Shown: positions 24,808-33,324 of the stretch, one piece after another
Position numbering within the stretch: the first letter of the stretch is position 1
How the letters are laid out: every line of letters begins with the position of its first letter
NCBI GenBank assembly: GCA_033856275.1
Contig: JAWVFJ010000013.1
Location: 1 to 64,000, forward strand
Reading direction: 5' to 3'
Length of the DNA stretch: 64,000 nt
From: VRUE01 sp033856275
GTDB lineage: Bacteria; Actinomycetota; Thermoleophilia; Solirubrobacterales; 70-9
Made by a program: the position numbers and the translations under genes
Notes under the pieces: generated by a model
Seen by the model: the letters and a program-made list of their open reading frames with translations, nothing else
What the model was told of the DNA's origin: nothing
Databases searched by the model: none

Positions 24808-24939
24808 ATGGCCGTCTTGGTGCCGGTCGCCCACGCGGGACACTGGCTCTGGGTTCTCTATCTGCCGCCGATCCTTATCGTGCTCGGCTCGATTCTGCGT
24901 ACGGCACTCTCCGAACGCCGCAAAAAGCGGGATGACTAG
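24808..24939 (+). CDS. 43-residue single-span membrane protein
   Basis: ATG 24808 to TAG 24939: MAVLVPVAHAGHWLWVLYLP, then PPILIVLGSILRTALS and a basic ERRKKRDD tail. One clear transmembrane segment with a positive cytoplasmic tail, and host-like codons. Its HAGHW motif is reminiscent of the VAHAL start of the upstream polytopic protein (23224). It may be a small subunit of that system. No strong ribosome site. Confidence 0.5.
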   Translation: MAVLVPVAHAGHWLWVLYLPPILIVLGSILRTALSERRKKRDD

Positions 24940-24948
24940 AGGCGAGGG

Positions 24949-26058
24949 CTAGAGGATCTCGGCGAGGCGGCGCTCGAGCGCCGCGGAAATTTCCTCGCGG
25001 ACTGGGCCCTCGGCCAGACGTTCGACCAGAGACTCGAGGAAGCCTTCGATGATCAGCGACTTCGCCTCGGGCTCACCGAGTCCGCGCGAGGTGAGGTAGA
25101 AGAGTTGGTCCCGGTCGACCTGGGCGACGGCCGCAGCGTGGGTGCAGCGGACGTCATCGGCTTCGATCTCCAGGCCGGGGATCGCGTCGGCATGGGCCTC
25201 TGTCGAGAGCAGCAGGTTGCGGCTCTCCTGGAAGGCGTCGGTCTGCTGTGCACCGGGATCGACGCGGATCATGCCGCGCCAGACCGCGGTCGCGCCGGCG
25301 GCGAGCACGCCACGGAAAGCGAGGTCTGAGTTGGTGTTGGGTGCGGCGTGCTCCTGCGTCGTGTCGTAGTCGAGGTGTTGCCCGGGGCCGCCGGCGTAGC
25401 CGCCGGTAACCCGCGCTTCTGAGCCAGCGCCGGCGAGATTGGTCTCCATTCGCACCTTGCCGCGCGCGGAGCCGAAGCCGAGGGCGGCCCAGTCAAGCCG
25501 CCCGTCCCGCTCGACCTGCGCCCGCTGCGTGGCGAAGATCCAGGCTGACTCGGAGATGTCCTGGGTGTTGATGTAGCGCAGCGTCGCCGCCTGACCGACG
25601 CTCAACTCGACCACCGAGTTGAGCAGCGCGTCGACGTCGTCACCAGGCGATGACCAGTGCTCCCAGACCTCTGCCTCGGCGCCCTCCTCGAGCACGATCA
25701 GGGTGCGCCAGTTGAGCGCGCTGCCGTTCTGGCTGAGCGGAACCTCGATCCGGATCGGCTCTGCCACCTTGACCCCCGCGGGCACATGGACGAGAACGCC
25801 GTCGCTCCAGGCTGCGTCATTGCGGGCGACGAATGGGTCATCGGCAGGCGCCAGAGAGCCGAGCCGTCCTTCGACCAGCTCCGGCCGAGAGTCGACCGCC
25901 TCTGCCAGCGGCAGCACCACGGCTCCCTCGCTCGACCCGATCGAGGCCTCGGCGGAGCCGGGCTCATACGAATCGAGATCGAGGCCAGAGAGGTCGGTGA
26001 ATTCCCATCCCTTCGTCTTCTGGTCGGGGAGGGGCGGTAGCGTCGCTACCTCAGCCAA
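24949..26058 (-). CDS. sufD: Fe-S assembly scaffold subunit SufD
   Basis: 369 residues. SufD pairs with SufB and SufC in the SufBC2D scaffold that builds Fe-S clusters. Family signatures: KTKGWEFTDLSGLDLDSY at the start, a beta-helix core, RCTHAAAVAQVDRDQLFYLT with the conserved His, and SRGLGEPEAKSLIIEGFLE near the end. The start overlaps the sufB stop by 8 bases. Confidence 0.95.
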   Translation of the reverse strand: MAEVATLPPLPDQKTKGWEFTDLSGLDLDSYEPGSAEASIGSSEGAVVLPLAEAVDSRPELVEGRLGSLAPADDPFVARNDAAWSDGVLVHVPAGVKVAEPIRIEVPLSQNGSALNWRTLIVLEEGAEAEVWEHWSSPGDDVDALLNSVVELSVGQAATLRYINTQDISESAWIFATQRAQVERDGRLDWAALGFGSARGKVRMETNLAGAGSEARVTGGYAGGPGQHLDYDTTQEHAAPNTNSDLAFRGVLAAGATAVWRGMIRVDPGAQQTDAFQESRNLLLSTEAHADAIPGLEIEADDVRCTHAAAVAQVDRDQLFYLTSRGLGEPEAKSLIIEGFLESLVERLAEGPVREEISAALERRLAEIL

Positions 26059-27484
26059 TCGAGCCCTCCATCTGCAGCTCGATCAGCCGGTTGAGCTCGA
26101 CCGCGTACTCCATCGGCAGCTCTTTGGTGACCGGCTCGATGAAGCCGTTGACGATCATCTTCGAGGCCTCCTCCTCGTCGAGGCCGCGGCTCTGCAGGTA
26201 GAAGAGCTGCTCGTCGCCGATCTTCGAGACCGTCGCCTCGTGGCCGACGTTGGCGTCGTTCTCATCGATGCGGATCGTCGGGTAGGTGTCAGAGCGCGAG
26301 TCCTCGTCGAGCAGCAGCGCGTCGCAGACGACCTTGGAACGCGATTCGGTCGCTCCGTCGGCGATTTCCAGCAGGCCGCGGTAGGTCGCCCGGCCGCCGT
26401 CCTTGGAGATCGACTTGGAGAAGATCGAGGACGATGTGCGCGGTGCCGCGTGGATGATCTTGCCGCCGGCGTCCTGGTGCTGGCCGTCGCCGGCGAAGGC
26501 GATCGAGAGGATCTCGCCGTGGGCTTCGGGCCCGAGCAGGTAGATCGACGGGTACTTCATCGTCAGCTTCGAGCCGAGGTTGCAATCGACCCACTCCATC
26601 GTCGCCTTCTCGTGCGCGACGGCGCGCTTGGTGACCAGGTTGAAGACGTTCTGGGACCAGTTCTGCACGGTCGTATAGCGGACCCGCGAGCTCGGCTTGG
26701 CGCAGATCTCGACCACCGCGGAGTGCAGCGAGTCGCTGGAGTAGACCGGCGCCGTGCAGCCCTCGATGTAGTGGACGTCGGCACCCTCCTCGCAGATGAT
26801 CAGGGTGCGCTCGAACTGGCCCATGTTCTCGGTGTTGATCCGGAAGTAGGCCTGCAGCGGCATCTCCACTTTGACCCCGGCCGGGACATAGACGAAGGAG
26901 CCGCCCGACCAGACCGCGGAGTTGAGCGCCGCCAGCTTGTTGTCGTTGGCCGGGATGATCGTCGCCCAGTACTCGCGCACCAGGTCCTCGTGCTCGCGCA
27001 GCGCCGTGTCCATGTCGGTGAAGATCACGCCCTGGGCCTCGAGCTTCTCGTTTACCTGGTGGTAGACGACCTCGGACTCGTACTGGGCACCTACCCCGGA
27101 GAGGAATTTGCGCTCCGCCTCGGGGATGCCGAGCCGGTCGAAGGTGTTCTTGATGTCCTCGGGGACCTCGCTCCAGTCGCGGCTGTTTTTCTCCGAGGCG
27201 CGGACGAAGTAGTGGATGTCGTCGAAATCGATCTGGCCGAGGTTGCCGCCCCAGGTCGGGGTCGGGCGCGAGTAGAAGTGTTCGAGTGCCTTGAGGCGGA
27301 AGTCGCGCATCCATTGCGGCTCGTTCTTGTAATCGGAGATCGATTCGACCACCTCGCGCGAGAGGCCCTTCGGCGCCTTGTAGGCGTAGCCCGACTCGGA
27401 GTCGTGGAAGCCGAACTTCTCCTTGTAATCGGAGTTGATGCCGGCGAGCGAGCGTTTCTCCGCTACGACCTCGGGTGTAGCCAT
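26051..27484 (-). CDS. sufB: Fe-S assembly scaffold subunit SufB
   Basis: 477 residues from ATG 27484. SufB is the main scaffold on which clusters are assembled using sulfur from SufS/SufU. Characteristic segments: INSDYKEKFGFHDSESGYAY, RPTPTWGGNLGQIDFDDIHY, GSFVYVPAGVKVEMPLQAYF, NLGSKLTMKYPSIYLLGPEA, and VGHEATVSKIGDEQLFYLQS. It begins two bases after the Rieske gene stop, so Rieske-SufB-SufD is one operon. Confidence 0.97.
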   Translation of the reverse strand: MATPEVVAEKRSLAGINSDYKEKFGFHDSESGYAYKAPKGLSREVVESISDYKNEPQWMRDFRLKALEHFYSRPTPTWGGNLGQIDFDDIHYFVRASEKNSRDWSEVPEDIKNTFDRLGIPEAERKFLSGVGAQYESEVVYHQVNEKLEAQGVIFTDMDTALREHEDLVREYWATIIPANDNKLAALNSAVWSGGSFVYVPAGVKVEMPLQAYFRINTENMGQFERTLIICEEGADVHYIEGCTAPVYSSDSLHSAVVEICAKPSSRVRYTTVQNWSQNVFNLVTKRAVAHEKATMEWVDCNLGSKLTMKYPSIYLLGPEAHGEILSIAFAGDGQHQDAGGKIIHAAPRTSSSIFSKSISKDGGRATYRGLLEIADGATESRSKVVCDALLLDEDSRSDTYPTIRIDENDANVGHEATVSKIGDEQLFYLQSRGLDEEEASKMIVNGFIEPVTKELPMEYAVELNRLIELQMEGSIG

Positions 27485-27486
27485 GC

Positions 27487-27816
27487 TTATTCGACCTCCA
27501 GGGTGATCGTGTCGTCCACGACGGCCGCCGTGAACGTCTGCACCGGAGCGAAAGCTGGGAGTGTCTTCGGCCTGCCGGTGGTCAGGTCGAAGAGAGAGCC
27601 ATGGCGCGGGCACTCAACGGTGCATGCCGCCGAGTCGAACTCGCCCTCGGCGAGCGGCCCGTCGTCGTGCGAGCAGCGATCCTCGATCGCGTAGAGCGTT
27701 CCCTCGCAGTTGAAGACGCCGATCTTGCGCCCGTCGTGCTCGACCAGGCGCATAGAGCCGTCCGGCAGATCGGCGGCGGGGCATACGGAGATGGATGTTC
27801 CAGCGGTATCTGGCAA
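27487..27816 (-). CDS. Rieske 2Fe-2S ferredoxin of the suf operon
   Basis: 109-residue Rieske domain, first gene of the operon. Cluster ligands are in EDRCSHDDGPL (Cys-x-His) and CTVECPRHGSLFDL (Cys-x-x-His). It resembles the small NirD/biphenyl-dioxygenase-type ferredoxins. In the suf operon it may deliver electrons for assembly or be an early client. The start is TTG 27816. The Rrf2 operator lies 45 bases upstream over the presumed -10 box. Confidence 0.92.
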   Translation of the reverse strand: MPDTAGTSISVCPAADLPDGSMRLVEHDGRKIGVFNCEGTLYAIEDRCSHDDGPLAEGEFDSAACTVECPRHGSLFDLTTGRPKTLPAFAPVQTFTAAVVDDTITLEVE

Positions 27817-27860
27817 GGGAATCGAGGCTCCCGCGGGTTTGCTAGTGCGGGTTGAGACTT

Positions 27861-27883
27861 AATCCTACTTCTACGGTCGGATT
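27861..27883 (-). promoter_or_regulatory. Rrf2/SufR-type operator, suf operon 1
   Basis: AATCCTAC-TTCTACG-GTCGGATT, an 8-7-8 inverted repeat with 7 of 8 arm pairs. The same layout occurs before the Rrf2 gene (31823-31845). On the minus strand the arm contains TAGGAT, a good -10 box, so a bound regulator would block the promoter. Confidence 0.7.
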
Positions 27884-27989
27884 TTAGCGACTGGCCCTCC
27901 CGGGCTCGGGCACCGTAACAAGGCTTTGACTCGGACTTAGGCGGGAATGAAAGGATCGGCGCACCGACCTTCGATCCGAGGAGTGAGCG

Positions 27990-28820
27990 ATGAGCGAGAG
28001 AACGAGTTATGAGCCGGGGGTCCCTTGCTGGGTTGACCTCGGCTCCCCCGACCTGGACGCCTCCGTCGAGTTCTACACGGCGCTGTTCGGCTGGCAGGTG
28101 CCGGAGAGCGAAAACGTCGAGCAGACCGGCGGCTACCGCCGGGCGACGAAGAACGGGCGCGACGTCGCCGGGATGATGCCGCTGATGCAGGAGGGCCAGC
28201 CGCCCGCCTGGAGCAGCTACGTCTCGGTCGCCGACGCCGACGCCACCGCGGCCGCGGTCAAAGAGGCCGGCGGCAGCGTGCTCGCCGAGGTGATGGACGT
28301 GATGGGCCTGGGCAAGATGGCGGTCTTCGCCGACCCCACTGGCGCCGTCTTCGGGATCTGGCAGCCGGGCACCTTCCCCGGCGCCGGCCTCGTCAACGAG
28401 CCCGGCGCCCTCGCCTGGAACGAACTCAACACGCGCGACGTCGAGGGCGCCAAGGCCTTCTACGGCGCCGTCTTCGGCTGGGGCTTCGAAGAGATGAAGA
28501 TGGGGGAGAACGAGAGCTACACGACGATCCTCCACGGGGATGGCCTGGATGGCGAGATCTTGAAGGTCAGGAGTCCCGTGGGGGGCATCCTCGACATGGA
28601 CGAGCGCAACGTGCCAGGGGAGATCCCCGCGCACTGGCTGGCCTACTTCGCGACCGAGGACACCGACGCGACCGTGGCCCAGGCCACGGAGCGCGGCGGC
28701 AGCTTGATGATGGGTCCGATCGACCTCCCGGTCGGTCGCTTCGCCATCCTCACCGACCCGCACGGCGCCGCCTTCGCGGTCATCGCCCTCAGCGAGAACG
28801 CGCCGCCGGCAAGCGCCTAG
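27990..28820 (+). CDS. Two-domain VOC (glyoxalase-fold) protein
   Basis: 276 residues comprising two similar vicinal-oxygen-chelate modules: GVPCWVDLGSPDLDASVEFY with ALFGWQVPE, and ALAWNELNTRDVEGAKAFYG with VFGWGFEEM. Each ends with an FADPTGAVFGIWQ or LTDPHGAAFAVIA strand. This CFP30-like arrangement is common in actinobacteria; substrates are unknown. The gene lies between the two suf operons on the opposite strand, and its stop overlaps the sufU end by 4 bases. Confidence 0.85.
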   Translation: MSERTSYEPGVPCWVDLGSPDLDASVEFYTALFGWQVPESENVEQTGGYRRATKNGRDVAGMMPLMQEGQPPAWSSYVSVADADATAAAVKEAGGSVLAEVMDVMGLGKMAVFADPTGAVFGIWQPGTFPGAGLVNEPGALAWNELNTRDVEGAKAFYGAVFGWGFEEMKMGENESYTTILHGDGLDGEILKVRSPVGGILDMDERNVPGEIPAHWLAYFATEDTDATVAQATERGGSLMMGPIDLPVGRFAILTDPHGAAFAVIALSENAPPASA

Positions 28821-29254
28821 ATCGAGCCGAGGTCGGCGGCCGCTTCCGCGGGGCTGCCGACCTCGCCCTCGTCCTCCCATTCGGCGGGCTCACCGAGGCT
28901 GGCGCTCTTGACGATCTTGAGGCCGAGCATCGCGCACTTCATCCGCGTCGCCGAGATCTCGATCCCGAGCAGCTCGAGCACGTACTCCTTGGGCAGTCGC
29001 AGCAGCTCCTCGCGCGTTTTGCCGCTGAGCTCGTCGGTGAGCAGCGAGGTCGCCGCGGTCGAGATCGCGCAGCCTTTGCCCTCGAAGGCGATCTCCTCGA
29101 CTCGTCCCTCGTTGTCAAGCTTGATCGTCACGTGCTGCTCGTCGCCGCAGAAAGGGTTGGTGTCCTCGAATTCGAGGTCTGGGTGGTCCACCCGCCCGAA
29201 GTTGTGCGGCCGCTTGTAGTGCTCGAGGATCTGGTCGCGGTAGAGCTCGTCCAT
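28817..29254 (-). CDS. sufU: Sulfur relay/scaffold protein SufU
   Basis: 145 residues. SufU accepts persulfide sulfur from SufS in Gram-positive bacteria through a zinc site. The conserved cysteines lie in NPFCGDEQ, GKGCAISTAAT and RMKCAMLGLK, and the start is DELYRDQILEHYKRPHNFG. The acidic tail after the last motif is an extension of about 25 residues. It overlaps the sufS stop. Confidence 0.95.
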   Translation of the reverse strand: MDELYRDQILEHYKRPHNFGRVDHPDLEFEDTNPFCGDEQHVTIKLDNEGRVEEIAFEGKGCAISTAATSLLTDELSGKTREELLRLPKEYVLELLGIEISATRMKCAMLGLKIVKSASLGEPAEWEDEGEVGSPAEAAADLGSI

Positions 29255-30519
29255 CAGAGCTCGAAGACCTTGCGCGCGTCGTGGATTCCCTCGACCAGGC
29301 GGTCGATCTCCTCCGGGATGGTGTAGACGCCGAAGCTGGCGCGGGCGGTGGCGGCGATGCCGAGGCGGTCCATCAGGGGCTGGGCGCAGTGGTGGCCGGC
29401 GCGGACGGCGACGCCGTGGCGGTCGAGGATCTCGGAGACGTCATGGGCGTGGACGCTCTCGAGCTCGAAGGAGACCGGGCCGATGCGGCTTGGGCTGGCC
29501 GGCGGACCGAAGACGCGCAGGGCGGGCACCTCGCTGAGCTGTTCGAGCGCGTAGGAAGTGATTTGCCGCTCGTGCTGCAACACCGCGTCCATGCCGACGC
29601 TGTCGAGCCAGCGCAGTGCGGAAGCCATGCCGATCGCCTGGGCAATGGCTGGAGTACCGGCCTCGAAGCGCGCCGGTGGGTCGGCGTAGGTCGTGCCCTC
29701 GCGAGTCACCTTGCGGATCATCGAGCCGCCGCCGAGGAAGGGCGGCATCGCGCGCAGCAGGTCCAGTTTCGTCCAGAGCGCTCCGATGCCTGTTGGCGCG
29801 TAGAGCTTGTGACCGGTCAGCGCGTAGAAGTCGACGCCCAGCCTGGCAACGTCCACCGCCATCTTCGGCGCGCCCTGGGCGCCGTCGGCGAGCACCAGCG
29901 CGCCCGCCTCGTGCGCCAGTCGTGAGATCTCCGCCAGTGGGTTCTCAGTGCCGAGGACATTCGACACGTGGGTCACGGCGATGAGCTTTGGCCCCCGCTC
30001 GAGCAGCGCGGCGTAGGCGCCCATGTCGAGCAGGCCGTCGTCTCCAACCGGCACCCAGTCGATCTCGGCTCCAACCCGCTCGGCCAGCTGCTGCCAGGGA
30101 ACGATGTTGGAGTGGTGCTCCATCTCGGTGAGCACGATCCGGTCACCCTTGCCGACGTTCGCATCGCCCCACGCCCGCGCCACGAGGTTGATCGCCTCGG
30201 TGGCGTTGCGGACGAAGATCACCTCACGACGATCGGCTGCGCCGAGGTGGTCGGCAACCGTCGCCCGCGCTCCCTCGTAGGCCGCGGTCGCCTCGGCCGA
30301 GAGCGTGTGCGAGCCGCGGTGGACGTTGGAGTGGTGGGAGCGCTCGTAGCGGTCGACCGCCTGGATCGAGGCGAGTACACGCTGGGCGCTGGCGCCACTG
30401 TCGAGATAGGCGACCGGTTTGCCGTGCACCTCGCGCTCGAGTGCCGGAAAGGCGGCACGGACCTTCTCGATCGAGAACGCGGGAGCGGGGGAGGAGCGCT
30501 CTGTAGTCGTCGGCTCCAT
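29254..30519 (-). CDS. sufS: Cysteine desulfurase SufS
   Basis: 421 residues from ATG 30519. A PLP enzyme converting cysteine to alanine and protein-bound persulfide. Visible: SNVHRGSHTLSAEAT, FVRNATEAINLVARAW, ADGAQGAPKM, the Schiff-base Lys in ALTGHKLYAPTGIGALW, and the catalytic Cys in RAGHHCAQPLMDRLG. It lies between sufC and sufU in one minus-strand operon. Confidence 0.97.
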   Translation of the reverse strand: MEPTTTERSSPAPAFSIEKVRAAFPALEREVHGKPVAYLDSGASAQRVLASIQAVDRYERSHHSNVHRGSHTLSAEATAAYEGARATVADHLGAADRREVIFVRNATEAINLVARAWGDANVGKGDRIVLTEMEHHSNIVPWQQLAERVGAEIDWVPVGDDGLLDMGAYAALLERGPKLIAVTHVSNVLGTENPLAEISRLAHEAGALVLADGAQGAPKMAVDVARLGVDFYALTGHKLYAPTGIGALWTKLDLLRAMPPFLGGGSMIRKVTREGTTYADPPARFEAGTPAIAQAIGMASALRWLDSVGMDAVLQHERQITSYALEQLSEVPALRVFGPPASPSRIGPVSFELESVHAHDVSEILDRHGVAVRAGHHCAQPLMDRLGIAATARASFGVYTIPEEIDRLVEGIHDARKVFEL

Positions 30520-30529
30520 GCTCCTCGAG

Positions 30530-31300
30530 TCAGGCGGTGGCGCCCGCCTCGACCTCCTCGCGGATCCAGCCGTAGCCCTTCTCCTCCAGCACCCCAACCA
30601 ACTCCGGGCCCCCTTCCTTGACGATCCGGCCCTCGAACATGACGTGGACGAAGTCGGGTTTCACCATGTGCAGGATGCGCTGGTAGTGGGTGATGATCAG
30701 TACGCCCATATCGGGGCCGGCGAACTTGTTGACGCCCTCGGCGACCGTGCGCAGCGCGTCGATGTCGAGGCCGGAGTCGGTCTCGTCGAGCACCGCGATC
30801 TCCGGTCGCAGCAGCGCCAACTGCAGCAGCTCCATGCGCTTCTTCTCGCCGCCGGAGAAACCGTCGTTGAGGTAGCGGCTGGAGAAGTCTTTGGGGATGT
30901 TGGCCAGCGCCATCGCCTCCTGGGCGACCTTGGCGAAGTCTTTGATCTTGATCTGCTCCTCGCCGCGCGCCTCGCGGTGGGCGTTGATCACCATCCGCAG
31001 GTACTTGCTTACCGAGACGCCGGGGATCGAGACCGGGTACTGGAAGGCCATGAAGAGGCCGGCGCGCGAGCGCTCATCGGGATCGGCCTCGGTCAGGTCC
31101 TCGCCCTTGAAGGTGATCGTCCCCTCCGTCACCTCGAGCGCCGGGTGGCCCATGATCGCGTTGGCCAGGGTCGACTTGCCGGAGCCGTTGGGCCCCATCA
31201 GCGCATGGACCTTGCCCTTCTCCACGTCGAGATCGAGACCGCGGAGGATCTCCTTGTCCTCGACGCTCACGTGCAGGTTGCGTATCTCCAGCTCAGCCAA
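30530..31300 (-). CDS. sufC: Fe-S assembly ATPase SufC
   Basis: 256-residue ABC ATPase of the SufBC2D complex. Walker A GPNGSGKST, Q-loop AFQYPVSIPG, signature FSGGEKKRMEL, Walker B IAVLDETDSGLD, and H-loop IITHYQR are all present. TTG 31300 is chosen because ACGGAG lies five bases upstream; GTG 31306 is an in-frame alternative. It follows the Rrf2 gene by about 40 bases. Confidence 0.95.
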   Translation of the reverse strand: MAELEIRNLHVSVEDKEILRGLDLDVEKGKVHALMGPNGSGKSTLANAIMGHPALEVTEGTITFKGEDLTEADPDERSRAGLFMAFQYPVSIPGVSVSKYLRMVINAHREARGEEQIKIKDFAKVAQEAMALANIPKDFSSRYLNDGFSGGEKKRMELLQLALLRPEIAVLDETDSGLDIDALRTVAEGVNKFAGPDMGVLIITHYQRILHMVKPDFVHVMFEGRIVKEGGPELVGVLEEKGYGWIREEVEAGATA

Positions 31301-31338
31301 TTTCACTCCGTTTCTGGGGTTTGAGAAGTCTGTGTACT

Positions 31339-31815
31339 TCAGGCGGCTGTGCCGACCGGGGCCTGGCGCTCGGCGCCGGCGCCCGAACCGCCGAACTCGA
31401 CCAGCTCGGCAAGCGTCGTGCCGGAAAGGGCTTTGGTCACCCCGCCCTGCACTCGCATCCACAGCAGCTTGGTCGAACAGGCATGGTCGCCGTCGTCCTC
31501 GTGCGAGCAGAGCACTTTGCCGTCGGGTACGTCGTGGAAGCACTCCATCGGGGCGATCTGCCCTTCCAGCGCCTCGACCACGGCATCCATCGTGATCTCC
31601 TCAGCCGGTTTCGCCAGGCGGTAGCCGCCGTGGGCGCCACGCGTCGAGGTGACCAGGCCCGCCTTGCGCAGCTTCGCCACCAGGTGCTCCAGGTAGGAGA
31701 GCGGCAGCCGCTCCGCCTCGGCGACGGCGCTGAGCGAGACCGGCAGCGAACCGGGCTGGCGGCCCAGCTCTACCATCAGGCGCACCCCGTACTCGGCTTT
31801 GGTCGAGAACAGCAT
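31339..31815 (-). CDS. Rrf2-family Fe-S-sensing repressor (SufR/IscR-like)
   Basis: 158 residues. The winged-helix start MLFSTKAEYGVRLMVELGRQ is the Rrf2 hallmark, with recognition helix LPLSYLEHLVAKLRKAGLV and wing RGAHGGYRLAKP. Three cysteines, in PMECFHD, KVLCSHED and HACSTKLLW, match the cluster-binding set of IscR/SufR proteins. It heads the sufCSU operon. The same operator lies just upstream of its own start and before the rieske-sufBD operon, so it likely represses both when cluster supply is adequate. Confidence 0.92.
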   Translation of the reverse strand: MLFSTKAEYGVRLMVELGRQPGSLPVSLSAVAEAERLPLSYLEHLVAKLRKAGLVTSTRGAHGGYRLAKPAEEITMDAVVEALEGQIAPMECFHDVPDGKVLCSHEDDGDHACSTKLLWMRVQGGVTKALSGTTLAELVEFGGSGAGAERQAPVGTAA

Positions 31816-31822
31816 CGAGCTA

Positions 31823-31845
31823 AATCCTACTGAAGCGGTCGGTTA
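31823..31845 (-). promoter_or_regulatory. Rrf2/SufR-type operator, suf operon 2
   Basis: AATCCTAC-TGAAGCG-GTCGGTTA, second copy of the 8-7-8 motif (6 of 8 arm pairs). It ends 8 bases before the regulator's ATG and overlaps the stop codon of the MFS gene. TAGGAT on the minus strand would put transcription start at or near the ATG, so the message may be leaderless. Confidence 0.65.
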
Positions 31846-33288
31846 TGCGGTTTCCGTGCCGAGCTCCATGTGGGCATGGCTGTCACGACTGCGGATCAGG
31901 ATCAGTGTCAGCACGAAGCCGAGTGCCGCGATCGCGGCACCGCCGAGGAAGGCCGCCTGGAAGCCCTCGGTAAGGCCGTTGGCGAGAGATGAATGCCCGG
32001 ATGACATCACGTTGTCAGTGCGGGAGATTGCCACCGCCGAGAGCACGGCAAGGCCGAGCGCGCCGCCAACCTGCTGGGAGGTGTTGATCAAGCCGCTGGC
32101 GAGCCCCGCCTCGCTTTCCTCGACGCCGGAGACGGCGGCGATCGTCGTCGTCACGAAGGCAAAGCCGAGCCCGGCTGCCGCGAACAGCGAAGGTCCGAGG
32201 ATGTCCGTGGTGAAGCCGCCGCCGACCGAGACCCGGCTGAACCAGGCGAGGCCGATGACGATGAAGAGCAGCCCGATCGCGAGCACCGGCTTGTAGCCGA
32301 CCTTGGTCACGAGTTGTGAGGCGATGCCGGCCGAAGCCATGATCACCAGGGCCAGCGGCAGATAGGAGAGGCCGGCGTGTATCGCGCTGTAGCCCAGTAC
32401 CTGCTGCATATATAGGGAGATGAAGAAGAACATCGAGAAGAGCGAGGCGCCGACGAGCAGGCCGACGACGTTTGCCCCGGTCAAGGTGCGTATGCGGAAG
32501 ATCGAGAACGGCACCAGTGGTTGGGGGGTACGCAGCTCGATCGCCACGAAGGCCGCCAGCAGCAGGGCGGCGACCGCGATCAGCCCGATCGTCTGCGTCG
32601 AGCCCCAGCCGGCGTTGTTGGCGTCGACGAGCGCGTAGACGAGGACCGAAAGCCCGGCGGTGACGGTGACCGCGCCGGCGACGTCGTAGACGCGGGTCTC
32701 AGTCTCAGCACGGCTCTCCGCGATCAGCCGGGGCGATAGCGCGAAGGCAAGCAGGCTGACCGGCACGTTAACCCAGAGCACCCACTCCCAGCCGAGCCCG
32801 TCGGTGAGGATGCCGCCGAGCAGGACACCGGCGGCGCCGCCCGAGCCGGCGACCGCGCCCCAGACCCCGAGCGCCTTGTTGCGCTCCGCCCCGTCGCTGA
32901 ATGTGGTGGTGACGATCGAGAGGGCTGCAGGGGAGATGATCGCGGCGCCGAGTCCCTGGGCGGCGCGGGCGGCGATCAGCTGTCCCTCGGTGGAGGAGAA
33001 TCCCGCGGCGAGCGAGGCGGCCGCGACCAGCAGTAGACCGGCCATGAACACCTTTCGCCGGCCGAGCAGATCAGCGGCGCGCCCGCCGAGCAGCAGGAAG
33101 CCGCCGAAGGTGAGCACGTAGGCGTTGACTACCCAGGGCAGGTTTTCCTGGGAGAAGTTGAGCGCTTTGCCGATCGAGGGCAGCGCCACGTTGACGATCG
33201 AGGCGTCGAGGACGACCACGAACTGCGCCGAGCAGAGCAGGATCAGCGCGAGCCAACGCTTCTCACGGAATTCTCCGTTACCAGTCAT
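31843..33288 (-). CDS. MFS drug exporter, DHA2/EmrB-like
   Basis: 481 residues with about 14 membrane helices. Motif A-like LLGGRAADLLGRRKVFMAG and the first-helix block QFVVVLDASIVNVALPSIG mark the DHA2 group of proton-driven exporters. Motif C-like WGAVAGSGGAAGVLLGGIL is present. Substrate unknown. Its stop overlaps the suf operator, so the transporter is immediately upstream of the suf regulator on the same strand. Confidence 0.9.
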   Translation of the reverse strand: MTGNGEFREKRWLALILLCSAQFVVVLDASIVNVALPSIGKALNFSQENLPWVVNAYVLTFGGFLLLGGRAADLLGRRKVFMAGLLLVAAASLAAGFSSTEGQLIAARAAQGLGAAIISPAALSIVTTTFSDGAERNKALGVWGAVAGSGGAAGVLLGGILTDGLGWEWVLWVNVPVSLLAFALSPRLIAESRAETETRVYDVAGAVTVTAGLSVLVYALVDANNAGWGSTQTIGLIAVAALLLAAFVAIELRTPQPLVPFSIFRIRTLTGANVVGLLVGASLFSMFFFISLYMQQVLGYSAIHAGLSYLPLALVIMASAGIASQLVTKVGYKPVLAIGLLFIVIGLAWFSRVSVGGGFTTDILGPSLFAAAGLGFAFVTTTIAAVSGVEESEAGLASGLINTSQQVGGALGLAVLSAVAISRTDNVMSSGHSSLANGLTEGFQAAFLGGAAIAALGFVLTLILIRSRDSHAHMELGTETA

Positions 33289-33324
33289 CGACTGGCCTCA
33301 GTCAATCAAAACGGGATCGTGGCC

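Noticed and set aside
25619..27694. 691-residue plus-strand open frame
   Set aside because: It is antisense to sufD and sufB, which are unmistakable; its product is low in structure and matches no family.
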